Below, piece by piece: positions 24,748 through 33,310 of a DNA stretch of 64,000 nt (within the stretch, counting starts at the first letter, position 1; each line of letters starts with the position of its first letter). The position numbers were made by a program, and so were the translations under genes. A model generated the notes under the pieces. That model was given only the letters and a program-made list of their open reading frames with translations, did no database searches and was not told the DNA's origin. The stretch is taken from the NCBI GenBank assembly GCA_946998205.1, contig CAMPYJ010000009.1:1-64000 (forward strand). The letters are read 5' to 3'. The stretch comes from an uncultured Prevotella sp. Lineage in GTDB: Bacteria; Bacteroidota; Bacteroidia; Bacteroidales; Bacteroidaceae.

Positions 24748-27078
24748 ATGCAGAAAAATTTAGTTATCGTAGAGAGTCCGGCGAAAGCGAAGACCATTGA
24801 GAAATTCCTAGGCGAAGACTATAAGGTCATGTCATCATACGGACACATCAGAGACCTGAAGAGAAAGGAGTTGAGCATTGATCCAGATACGTTAGAACCC
24901 AATTACGAGATTCCGGAAGAGAAGAAAAAGCTCGTCAACGAACTGAAGAAGCAGGCCAAAGAGGCCAAGAAGGTGTGGCTGGCTTCCGATGAGGATCGTG
25001 AGGGAGAGGCTATATCATGGCATCTTTGCGAGGTGCTTGGCTTAGACGAGAAGAATACAAACCGCATTGTGTTTCATGAGATTACCAAGCCAGCCATTCT
25101 CGAAGCCATCAAGAACCCGCGCCATCTGAACATGAACTTGGTCAACGCCCAACAGGCACGCCGCGTGCTCGACCGCCTGGTGGGTTTCCGCTTGTCGCCC
25201 GTGTTGTGGCGGAAGGTGAAGCCGGCCCTGTCGGCCGGACGCGTGCAAAGCGTGGCCGTGCGTCTCATCGTGGAGCGCGAACGCGAGATACAAGCCTTCG
25301 AAAGCGAGCCGTACTATCGCATCAACGCCATCTTCGTCATCAACGACGAAGACACAACGGCTGCGGAAGTGAAGGCCGAACTGGACAAACGGTTCAGCAA
25401 GCACGAAGAGGCCATAGCCTTTCTGGAACGATGCAAGGATGCCAAGTTCACCGTGGACAACATCACCCGCAAGCCACTGAAACGCACGCCTGCGCCACCT
25501 TTCACCACCTCGACCCTGCAACAGGAGGCCGCCCGCAAGCTGGGATTCACCGTCGGGCAGACCATGATGGTGGCTCAACACCTGTATGAGAACGGACAAA
25601 TCACCTACATGCGTACCGACAGCGTGAACCTCTCACAACTGGCGGTGAACGCCTGTGAGGAGGAAATCGTGAAGGCTTACGGAGCGGAATACAGCAAACC
25701 ACGCAAGTACCACACGCACTCGAAAGGCGCACAAGAGGCTCACGAGGCCATTCGCCCAACGTACATGAGCAAGCATGAGATAGAGGGTACATCGCAAGAA
25801 CGCCGTCTGTACGACCTGATTTGGAAACGCACGGTAGCCAGTCAGATGGCTGACGCACAGCTGGAGAAGACAACCGTGACCATCGACGTAAGCGGCGTGA
25901 AGGAACAGTTCACGGCCAACGTCGAAATCATCACGTTCGAGGGTTTCATCAAGGCTTATCATGAGTCGAACGACGAGGACGAGAACAACCAGGATGACCA
26001 TGCCCACTCGCTGCCCGCCCTGAAGGAGGGCGACCTGTTGGAACGCCGTGAGATTACCTCAACCGAGCGCTATTCACAAAGTCCGATACGCTACACAGAA
26101 GCCAGTCTGGTGAAGAAACTGGAAGAACTGGGCATAGGCCGACCCTCTACCTACGCGCCCACCATCAGCACCATCCAGCAAAGAGAATACGTGCAGAAGG
26201 GCGACAAGAAGGGTTCCGAGCGGACATACGCCATCGACTCGCTAAAGGGCGGCAAGATAACGTCAAGCACCAAGAAAGAAGTGGTGGGCAACGAAAAAGG
26301 GAAACTGCTGCCAACGGACATCGGAATGGTAGTGAACGACTTCCTGATGGAGAACTTCCCAAGCATCATGGACTACAACTTCACCGCCAACGTAGAAGAG
26401 AAATTCGACCGCATCGCAGAGGGAAGCGCCGAGTGGAACAAGATGACGAAGGACTTTGACAAGGCCTTCAAGCCTGCGGTAGAAAAGGTGATGAACGCGA
26501 GAAGCGAGCACAAGGCCGGCGAACGTGAACTGGGTATCGACCCCAAGAGCGGGAAACCCGTGTTCGTAAAGATAGGACGATATGGACCTGTGGTACAAAT
26601 CGGCACGGCCGATGATGACGAGAAGCCCCGATTCTCGCAACTCCCGGCGGACAAGAGCATGGAGGAGATGACCTTGGAAGACGCGCTCGAATTGTTCAAA
26701 CTGCCACGTACCGTGGGCCAGTTTGAAGGCGCTGACGTGGTGATTGGTGCTGGACGATTCGGCCCATACGTGCTCCATCAGAAGAAATATGTGTCACTGC
26801 CCAAAGGAGAAAACCCGCTAACCGTGACTTTGGAAACGGCCATCCAACTGATAGAGCTGAAGCGGAAGCAGGAAAAAGAGAAACACATCAAGTCGTTTGA
26901 GCAAGACGCAAAGCTGGAAGTGCTGAACGGCCGCTACGGCCCTTACATCGCTTATGACGGCAAGAACTATCGCTTGCCCAAGGCCATGCACGGCAAGGCT
27001 GCCGACCTGACATACGAAGAGTGCATGGACATCGTGCATGCGGCACCGGCGAAGAAGATGGTCAGGAGCAAGAAATAA
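24748..27078 (+). CDS. topA: DNA topoisomerase I
   Basis: A 776-residue type IA topoisomerase that relaxes negative supercoils by single-strand passage. The Toprim domain starts MQKNLVIVESPAKAKTIEKFLG with ASDEDREGEAI. The active-site tyrosine is in QITYMRTDSVNLS, with the helix LGIGRPSTYAPTIS further on. The C-terminus has three GR(Y/F)GP(Y/V) topo-C repeats rather than the Cys4 zinc fingers of the E. coli enzyme. It is followed by aroK 16 nt later and speA, so it likely heads a three-gene transcript. The start is supported by the promoter position. Confidence 0.97.
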   Translation: MQKNLVIVESPAKAKTIEKFLGEDYKVMSSYGHIRDLKRKELSIDPDTLEPNYEIPEEKKKLVNELKKQAKEAKKVWLASDEDREGEAISWHLCEVLGLDEKNTNRIVFHEITKPAILEAIKNPRHLNMNLVNAQQARRVLDRLVGFRLSPVLWRKVKPALSAGRVQSVAVRLIVEREREIQAFESEPYYRINAIFVINDEDTTAAEVKAELDKRFSKHEEAIAFLERCKDAKFTVDNITRKPLKRTPAPPFTTSTLQQEAARKLGFTVGQTMMVAQHLYENGQITYMRTDSVNLSQLAVNACEEEIVKAYGAEYSKPRKYHTHSKGAQEAHEAIRPTYMSKHEIEGTSQERRLYDLIWKRTVASQMADAQLEKTTVTIDVSGVKEQFTANVEIITFEGFIKAYHESNDEDENNQDDHAHSLPALKEGDLLERREITSTERYSQSPIRYTEASLVKKLEELGIGRPSTYAPTISTIQQREYVQKGDKKGSERTYAIDSLKGGKITSSTKKEVVGNEKGKLLPTDIGMVVNDFLMENFPSIMDYNFTANVEEKFDRIAEGSAEWNKMTKDFDKAFKPAVEKVMNARSEHKAGERELGIDPKSGKPVFVKIGRYGPVVQIGTADDDEKPRFSQLPADKSMEEMTLEDALELFKLPRTVGQFEGADVVIGAGRFGPYVLHQKKYVSLPKGENPLTVTLETAIQLIELKRKQEKEKHIKSFEQDAKLEVLNGRYGPYIAYDGKNYRLPKAMHGKAADLTYEECMDIVHAAPAKKMVRSKK

Positions 27079-27094
27079 CCAACTCACCACCGGC

Positions 27095-27622
27095 ATGGAC
27101 CGCATCATCATCATGGGATACATGGCGTCGGGCAAGACAACCCTTGGAAAAGCCTTGTCAAAAGACCTTGGCATGCCGTTTTATGACCTCGACTGGTACA
27201 TCGAAAGCCGGATGAGAAAAACCATCAGACAGCTCTTTGAGGAGCGAGGGGAAGAGGGGTTCAGACAGATAGAACGCAGCATGCTGCACGAAGTGGCTGA
27301 GTTTGAGCACGTCATCCTGAGTTGCGGAGGTGGCACGCCGTGCTTCTTCGACAACATGGAGTACATGAACCGGCAGGGCGAGACCGTTTTCCTGAAAGCC
27401 TCGCCCGAGGTGCTTTGCAGCCATCTGAAGATGGGAAAGACGGTGAGACCCCTGCTGCTGGGCAAGACACCGGAGGAAGTGAGAGCTTTCATCCGCACGC
27501 AACTGAAAGAGCGCGAACCCTTCTACACGCAGGCAAAGCACACGCTGGACGTCAACGTCATGGACTCCTACGGCAAGATACAAGCAACCGCAGACCAATT
27601 AAAAGCATTATTAAATCTATAA
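27095..27622 (+). CDS. aroK: Shikimate kinase
   Basis: A 175-residue kinase that phosphorylates shikimate at the 3-hydroxyl in aromatic amino acid synthesis. Walker A is GYMASGKTT at ~6-14; shikimate-binding DLDWYIE, LSCGGGTPCF and the lid RPLLLGKT follow. ATG at 27095 gives the canonical start MDRIIIMGYMASGKT; the longer upstream frame overlaps topA and is arginine-rich. It lies between topA and speA in one apparent operon. Length matches the family. Confidence 0.95.
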   Translation: MDRIIIMGYMASGKTTLGKALSKDLGMPFYDLDWYIESRMRKTIRQLFEERGEEGFRQIERSMLHEVAEFEHVILSCGGGTPCFFDNMEYMNRQGETVFLKASPEVLCSHLKMGKTVRPLLLGKTPEEVRAFIRTQLKEREPFYTQAKHTLDVNVMDSYGKIQATADQLKALLNL

Positions 27623-27644
27623 AAAACAGTTTCGTAAAACGACA

Positions 27645-29537
27645 ATGAAGAAGTGGACGATTGAAGACTCGAAGGAGTTGTACAACATCAACGGATGGGG
27701 TGTTTCTTATTTTGGCATCAACGAAAAGGGCAACGCCTACGTGTCGCCGTGTAAGGACAACACCGAAATAGACCTGCGAGACGTGATGGACGAGCTGGCT
27801 TTGCGCGACGTGAGCTCGCCGGTGCTGCTGCGTTTCCCCGACATTCTTGACAACCGCATCGAGAAAACGGCCAGTTGCTTTGCGCAAGCTGCAAAAGAAT
27901 ACGACTACAAAGCCGAGAACTTCATCATCTTCCCCATCAAGGTGAACCAAATGCAGCCCGTGGTGGAAGAGATTATCTCTCACGGACAGAAGTTCAACCT
28001 GGGCCTGGAAGCGGGCAGCAAGCCTGAGCTCCACGCCGTGATTGCCGTGCAATGCCAGAGCGACTCGCTCATCATTTGCAACGGATACAAAGACCAGAGC
28101 TACATAGAATTGGCTCTATTGGCGCAAAAGATGGGCAAGCGCATCTTCATCGTCATTGAGAAACTGAACGAACTGGACATCATCGCCAAGGCTGCGAAGA
28201 AGATTGGCGTGCGCCCGAACATCGGCATCAGAATCAAGTTGGCATCATCCGGCTCGGGTAAATGGGCAGACAGCGGCGGCGACGCCTCGAAGTTTGGCCT
28301 GAATTCATCTGAGCTTCTGCTGGCCTTGAAGATGCTGGAGGAGAAAGGACTCAAAGACTGCCTGCATCTCATCCACTTCCACATCGGCTCTCAAATCACC
28401 AAGATCCGCCGCATACAGACGGCTCTCCGCGAGGCCGCGCAATACTACATCAACCTACATAAGATGGGGTACAACGTTGATTTCGTGGACTGTGGGGGCG
28501 GACTGGGCGTAGATTACGACGGCACACGCTCGTCGAGCAGCGAAAGTTCGGTGAATTACTCCATCCAAGAGTATGTCAACGACTGCATCTACACTTTCAT
28601 CGACGCGGCCAACAAGAATGGCGTACCTCACCCGAACCTCATCACGGAGAGCGGCCGGTCGTTGACAGCGCACCACTCGGTGCTGGTCATCGACGTGCTG
28701 GAAACGGCCAGCCTGCCGTCAATGCCTGAGGAATTCGAACCATCCGAAGGAGAACACCAGCTGGTAAAAGACCTGTATGAGATATGGGACAACCTCAATC
28801 CGCGCTCGATGTTGGAAGACTGGCACGACGCAGAGCAGATACGCGAAGAGTCTCTCGACTTGTTCGCACTGGGCATCGTAGACCTGCAAACGCGCGCGGA
28901 GATAGAAAGCATGTATTGGAGCGTGTGCCGGGAAATCAACACGTTGGCCAAGTCAATGAAGCATGTCCCTGATGAACTGAGGAATCTTGACAAGCTGTTG
29001 GCCGACAAATACTTCTGCAACTTCTCCCTATTCCAGTCGCTTCCCGACAGCTGGGCCATCGACCAGCTCTTCCCCATCCTGCCTATTCAGCGGCTGGACG
29101 AGCGCCCCACGCGCAACGCCACACTGCAAGACATCACCTGCGACAGCGACGGAAAGATAACAAACTTCGTGACCAGCCGAAACATCTCACATGTGCTGCC
29201 CCTGCACGCATTGAAGAAAGGCGAGCCTTACTACCTCGGCGTGTTCCTTGTTGGGGCCTATCAGGAAATCTTAGGCGACCTGCACAATCTCTTTGGCGAC
29301 ACCAACGCCGTGCACATCTCCGTGAAAAACGGCAAATACAACATCGACCAAATCATTGATGGAGAAACCGTAGACGAGGTTCTCGACTACGTTCAATACC
29401 GGCCGAAGAAACTTGTCAGACAACTGGAGACATGGGTGGCTAAAAGCGTCAAGCTGGGGAAAATATCCTTGGAAGAGGGAAAAGAGTTTTTGAACAACTA
29501 CCGTTCGGGGCTTTACGGATACACCTACCTGGAGTAA
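27645..29537 (+). CDS. speA: Biosynthetic arginine decarboxylase
   Basis: A 630-residue PLP enzyme that decarboxylates arginine to agmatine, first step of the plant/bacterial route to polyamines. The fold III alanine-racemase-like barrel carries the PLP lysine in FPIKVNQMQPVV, IIIxN-type CNGYKDQSYIELALL, the HFHIGSQ strand, CGGGLGVDYDGT and ESGRSLTAHHSVLV. Length and order fit SpeA rather than LysA or SpeC. It starts 22 nt after aroK. No agmatine-processing gene is nearby. Confidence 0.96.
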   Translation: MKKWTIEDSKELYNINGWGVSYFGINEKGNAYVSPCKDNTEIDLRDVMDELALRDVSSPVLLRFPDILDNRIEKTASCFAQAAKEYDYKAENFIIFPIKVNQMQPVVEEIISHGQKFNLGLEAGSKPELHAVIAVQCQSDSLIICNGYKDQSYIELALLAQKMGKRIFIVIEKLNELDIIAKAAKKIGVRPNIGIRIKLASSGSGKWADSGGDASKFGLNSSELLLALKMLEEKGLKDCLHLIHFHIGSQITKIRRIQTALREAAQYYINLHKMGYNVDFVDCGGGLGVDYDGTRSSSSESSVNYSIQEYVNDCIYTFIDAANKNGVPHPNLITESGRSLTAHHSVLVIDVLETASLPSMPEEFEPSEGEHQLVKDLYEIWDNLNPRSMLEDWHDAEQIREESLDLFALGIVDLQTRAEIESMYWSVCREINTLAKSMKHVPDELRNLDKLLADKYFCNFSLFQSLPDSWAIDQLFPILPIQRLDERPTRNATLQDITCDSDGKITNFVTSRNISHVLPLHALKKGEPYYLGVFLVGAYQEILGDLHNLFGDTNAVHISVKNGKYNIDQIIDGETVDEVLDYVQYRPKKLVRQLETWVAKSVKLGKISLEEGKEFLNNYRSGLYGYTYLE

Positions 29538-29726
29538 TCCGTGGCGGCGGCATGCTTTCTCACACATTCCGCACACGATTCAACAAACGCCTACTTCTTG
29601 TAAAGAAGGCTACGTCAACAGCAAACAAGAAAAGAATCATCCTGATGATTAATCTGAAAAAACTGTTAAATACGCAGGCGCATGTAACTTATCCCCATTC
29701 CAATCGTCATTTAATTAGAGGCAAAG

Positions 29727-30239
29727 ATGAAGAATGTCAGTTTTCGCAACGATGTCTTACCGCTCAAAGATGCGCTCTACAGGTTAGCCCTGCGCATCAC
29801 CCTCAACCATGAGGAGGCCGAGGACATCGTACAAGACACGCTGATAAAGGTTTGGGACAAGCGTGAAAGCTGGAACGAGATAGAATCGATGGAAGCCTTC
29901 AGCATCACCATCTGCCGCAACTTAGCCCTCGACAGAATCAAGAAGCACGACAATCTCAATGATTCGCTCGAAGAAAAACAGGCGGAAAGTCCCGACAACT
30001 CCTCGACACCATTCGAGGACACCCTACTGCAAGACAGGTTAGAACTTGTGAGAAACCTCGTCAACGCACTGCCCGAAAAACAAAGATGCTGCATGCAGCT
30101 CAGAGATTTCGAGGGAAAGCCTTACAAAGAAATTGCCAAAATACTGGGCATCAGTGAAGAACAAGTGAAGGTAAACATCTTCAGAGCCCGGCAAACGGTA
30201 AAAGAAAGATTTCAAAAATTCGACAATTATGGATTATAA
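29727..30239 (+). CDS. ECF-type RNA polymerase sigma factor
   Basis: A 170-residue sigma70-family ECF factor. Region 2 is seen in ALRITLNHEEAEDIVQDTLIKVWDKRESW (split here as a run of under 20 in each helix), and region 4 in LPEKQRCCMQLRDFEG with the helix-turn-helix KEIAKILGISEEQVKVN. It should direct RNA polymerase to a small regulon. It overlaps the next gene by 11 nt, the usual arrangement of a sigma and its regulator. No obvious SusC/D or FecR genes are nearby, so the signal is unknown. Confidence 0.9.
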   Translation: MKNVSFRNDVLPLKDALYRLALRITLNHEEAEDIVQDTLIKVWDKRESWNEIESMEAFSITICRNLALDRIKKHDNLNDSLEEKQAESPDNSSTPFEDTLLQDRLELVRNLVNALPEKQRCCMQLRDFEGKPYKEIAKILGISEEQVKVNIFRARQTVKERFQKFDNYGL

Positions 30240-30717
30240 ATATATCGAACAACTGTTGGAACGCTATTGGGCGTGCGAGACAACGCTTCAGGAAGAAGAG
30301 ATTCTCCGCACGTTCTTCAGTCAGGAAGACGTTCCCGCGAAATTGCAAAAGTACCGCGCATTGTTCGTATACGCTCAACAGGAAGCGATCCAAAAGGTAC
30401 TGGGAAGCGACTTTGACGAGAAGGTTCTTTCCATGATTAATGAGCCGGCACCGGTCAAAGCGCATACCGTGAGGATGGGACAGCGGCTCATGCCGCTCTT
30501 CAAGGCTGCCGCCGTGGTAGCCATCATCCTGACGTTGAGCAACGCATTGCAGGTTCCGTTCATGCAGAACAACGACAACTTGGGTGGAGCGCATGATGGA
30601 ACAGAACAGCTGCGGCAAGGCTCTTCAGTGGCCATAGGCGACTCTGCGACGACAGACAGCATGAAACAAAGCAAAATGACGCCAGCAGACGTGCAGCCCA
30701 CGACAATCATCAAATAA
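30229..30717 (+). CDS. Single-pass membrane protein, candidate anti-sigma factor
   Basis: A 162-residue protein overlapping the sigma gene by 11 nt. The N-terminal ~80 residues are helical and acidic (YIEQLLERYWACETTLQEEE), a hydrophobic segment at about 88-108 (AAAVVAIILTLSNAL) spans the membrane, and a polar ~50-residue tail rich in Gly, Ser, Thr and Gln would be periplasmic. Position and topology suggest it tethers or restrains the sigma factor. I do not recognise a named domain, and no FecR signature is present, so the role is inference. Confidence 0.6.
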   Translation: MDYKYIEQLLERYWACETTLQEEEILRTFFSQEDVPAKLQKYRALFVYAQQEAIQKVLGSDFDEKVLSMINEPAPVKAHTVRMGQRLMPLFKAAAVVAIILTLSNALQVPFMQNNDNLGGAHDGTEQLRQGSSVAIGDSATTDSMKQSKMTPADVQPTTIIK

Positions 30718-30824
30718 GATAATTTCTATGCTTTCTCAAATATAAAACAGGTTTAATAAAACAAAACCGAAGCTGTGAAGCTTCACTATTCTCTCAAATT
30801 TTTTCATAACATACTAACGTACTT

Positions 30825-30854
30825 AAGAAACGCCACCAACGGGTGGCGTTTCTT
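30825..30854. terminator. Strong bidirectional terminator
   Basis: A perfect 13-bp stem, AAGAAACGCCACC / GGTGGCGTTTCTT, with a 4-nt AACG loop. The A- and T-rich outer arms allow it to end both the sigma/anti-sigma transcript and the opposing ribF operon. Confidence 0.85.
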
Positions 30855-30901
30855 CATTAATGGCATTCCAAACACAAGTCAAACCACAGACAGCCCGGCA
30901 A

Positions 30902-31744
30902 CTATGCGTTTGGTGCGGTTTTCTTCAGTCTACGGGACAATCGGAGCAAGGCAGGAAGCATGATACACAGAGAGACGAGCAAACTCACACACACGGCTTG
31001 CCGGCTTCCTCCAAAGATATTGACAAGACTACCGTCAGCCGAGCTGGGAATAACGTTGTATACGATGAATATCACAGAATTGTTTACCCAGTGCAAAACA
31101 ACGCCAGGCACGATACTGTTGGTACGCTTATACATCCATCCCAACAACAAGCCCATGAGAAAAGCGTGCGGCAATTGAGCCATATTGAAATGCGCAAGAC
31201 CAAAAATCAACGCCGAAAGAATGATGGGCAGCCAAACCGTACGGCCTCGGAAGAGACGAAGTAAGGTGCGAAGAATGGCACCCCTGAAGACCGTTTCCTC
31301 TGCAATTGGCACCAAGATGCCAACGGACAGATACCCCCACCGGTTGCCCATCAGGGCATTGAGCGTTCGTTCCAAGCCGGAAGGCACCTCCACTTCCATC
31401 TGCTCGAGCAACCATGCGGAGGGCATGATGGTACCCAATGACAGCAAAACCACCCAAAGCAATGCCGTCCAAGGTCTGCTACGCACATACGAACCCGACA
31501 CTGGTGTCCATTTAAGTCCCATGAACAAGATGATGGTCAGCACGCTGGAAACGGCTGAAATCGCAATCATTGCCGTCGAACTGAACACGACATGTGACTG
31601 CAGATCATGCAAAGCGGTCTCAAAGTCCATGCCATTGCGCAGCAAGGATAATATGTTAACCAGATAAGTGACCAACACCTGAAGCATGATAAACGCCACC
31701 CAATACCATGCGATGTCTAACATTCCTTTGATTGATTTGCTCAT
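30902..31744 (-). CDS. CPBP family intramembrane glutamic endopeptidase
   Basis: A 280-residue, multi-pass inner-membrane protein (about eight hydrophobic segments) of the CAAX-protease/bacteriocin-processing (CPBP) family. Motifs are EETVFRGAILR (Glu-Glu and Arg), FGLAHFN (His) and HWVNNS (His, Asn), in the order expected. Its start overlaps the ribF stop by 4 nt (ATGA), so it is the last gene of a minus-strand operon. Bacterial substrates of such proteases are mostly unknown. Confidence 0.85.
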   Translation of the reverse strand: MSKSIKGMLDIAWYWVAFIMLQVLVTYLVNILSLLRNGMDFETALHDLQSHVVFSSTAMIAISAVSSVLTIILFMGLKWTPVSGSYVRSRPWTALLWVVLLSLGTIMPSAWLLEQMEVEVPSGLERTLNALMGNRWGYLSVGILVPIAEETVFRGAILRTLLRLFRGRTVWLPIILSALIFGLAHFNMAQLPHAFLMGLLLGWMYKRTNSIVPGVVLHWVNNSVIFIVYNVIPSSADGSLVNIFGGSRQAVCVSLLVSLCIMLPALLRLSRRLKKTAPNA

Positions 31745-32694
31745 AACTGCTTTGTTTGGTTAAAATAACGATTCACCTCCCGCGCATCTTCCATAATTTT
31801 CGCACGCAACAACGCCAAGCTTTCAAATCGCTCTTCGCTGCGAAGTCGTTTGAAAAACGCCACGGAAAGCTGCTTACCATAGATGTTTTCATGAAATCCA
31901 TCAAGGATATGGGTCTCTACCGTCAGGCTTGTTCCATGGTAGGTTGGCCGCATGCCGATACTGGTCATCGCCCGATACCATGGCCCTGTTTCCTCCACCT
32001 GTGCTTTCACGGCATAAACGCCCATGGCAGGAAGCAGCTGTGCAAGCTCGTTTAAATTGAGATTGGCTGTCGGAAAACCAAGCTTCCTACCCTCTTTGCA
32101 CCCATCGACGACATGAGCCGTGAGCACATAGGGACGCCCCAGACAGCGATTGGCCTGCTCCATTGAACCCTCAAGGATGTATTTTCGGATGGCAGAAGAA
32201 CTCACATGCACGGCATCTTTGTCCAAAGAAAACTCCTCACTGCGTATCACCTCGATACCTAATGCCCGTCCATAGCGCACATAATCGTCAAACCCTTCTT
32301 CCCTGTTGCGTCCGAACCGATTGTCATAGCCAATCACCAACTTGCGCACCTGCAAACGACGATGAAGCACATCGGCCATGAATTGCCGAGCTGTCATGCT
32401 CGCCATCTCTTGCGTAAAGGGTAATACCACGACCTGATCGACAGCGGTTGCAGACAACAGTTGCAGCTTCTGCTCGGTCGTGGTCAGCAGTTCGGGGACA
32501 TAATGGCTGTGTAACACTTGGCGAGGATGCTTGTCAAACGTGATGACCAGGGAAGCCAATCCCGCCTCACGAGCCATCTTCACGACCTGACGTATCAAGT
32601 ATTGATGCCCCAGGTGCACCCCATCGAAGAATCCAATGGTCGCCACACAGGGGTTTGTTGTAACCGTTTGTTCATCCAACGTCAAGGCATTCAT
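31741..32694 (-). CDS. ribF: Bifunctional riboflavin kinase / FAD synthetase
   Basis: A 317-residue enzyme that phosphorylates riboflavin to FMN and adenylates FMN to FAD. The N-terminal nucleotidyltransferase domain has GFFDGVHLGHQYLI, VIGYDNRFGRNREEGFD and VSSSAIRKYI; the C-terminal flavokinase domain shows KLGFPTANLNL and GTSLTVETHILDG. The gene follows the HAD gene by 4 nt and overlaps CPBP by 4 nt. Another riboflavin gene, ribD, is in the window at 40.7 kb. Confidence 0.95.
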   Translation of the reverse strand: MNALTLDEQTVTTNPCVATIGFFDGVHLGHQYLIRQVVKMAREAGLASLVITFDKHPRQVLHSHYVPELLTTTEQKLQLLSATAVDQVVVLPFTQEMASMTARQFMADVLHRRLQVRKLVIGYDNRFGRNREEGFDDYVRYGRALGIEVIRSEEFSLDKDAVHVSSSAIRKYILEGSMEQANRCLGRPYVLTAHVVDGCKEGRKLGFPTANLNLNELAQLLPAMGVYAVKAQVEETGPWYRAMTSIGMRPTYHGTSLTVETHILDGFHENIYGKQLSVAFFKRLRSEERFESLALLRAKIMEDAREVNRYFNQTKQL

Positions 32695-32698
32695 CTTA

Positions 32699-33310
32699 TC
32701 ACCACCCTTTTATCCAATCGTTACCCGTGGTCTCATGCAGCACCTGGATGCCCAGTCGCGCGGCCGATTCACAGTTTTCTTTCACGTCATCAATAAAGAG
32801 AGTCTCTGCTGCTTGCAGCTGTGAGTGCCTCAACACGGTCTCAAAAATCTTGGGATCGGGTTTCGTAAGCTGCAACATGTACGACAGATAAACGTCTTCA
32901 AAATAATCGTTTACCCCAAAATTGTGATAAGGAAAGAAATCGTTCGCGCATTTTTGCCAGTGCATGTCATTGGTGTTGCTCAACAAGAAAAGGCGATATT
33001 CTTTCTTCAAGTCTATTAAACGTTGCTTTTTCTCATCAGGAATACCTACCAAAAGTTGGTTCCATGCCCAGACAATTTCCTCATTCTCGGCCTTGCATCG
33101 TCTCATTCTGCGAACCTCATCACAAAACTCTTCCGTACTCATTTGACCTATCTCAATGTCAAAAAACAAGTCGGCCGTGCGATGATCCCGAACATAAGAG
33201 GCAACGTCTCCAGCCCCTATCTGTTCAAAAGCACGCACGCAGCGCTGTTTGTCAAGCCCCACGAGCACGCAACCTAAGTCAAATATGACGTTTTTTACGT
33301 TTCTTTTCAT
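32699..33310 (-). CDS. HAD family phosphatase (YihX-like)
   Basis: A 203-residue haloacid-dehalogenase-superfamily hydrolase. Motif I is VIFDLGCVLVGLD, the D-x-G variant of YihX-type sugar phosphatases, motif II LLSNTND, and motif III/IV ends LTKPDPKIFETV and FIDDVKENC. It likely removes phosphate from a sugar phosphate or nucleotide; the substrate is unknown. I use the ATG at 33310 because it overlaps the Ca-ATPase stop by 4 nt (ATGA); the longer frame extends back into that gene. Confidence 0.88.
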   Translation of the reverse strand: MKRNVKNVIFDLGCVLVGLDKQRCVRAFEQIGAGDVASYVRDHRTADLFFDIEIGQMSTEEFCDEVRRMRRCKAENEEIVWAWNQLLVGIPDEKKQRLIDLKKEYRLFLLSNTNDMHWQKCANDFFPYHNFGVNDYFEDVYLSYMLQLTKPDPKIFETVLRHSQLQAAETLFIDDVKENCESAARLGIQVLHETTGNDWIKGW

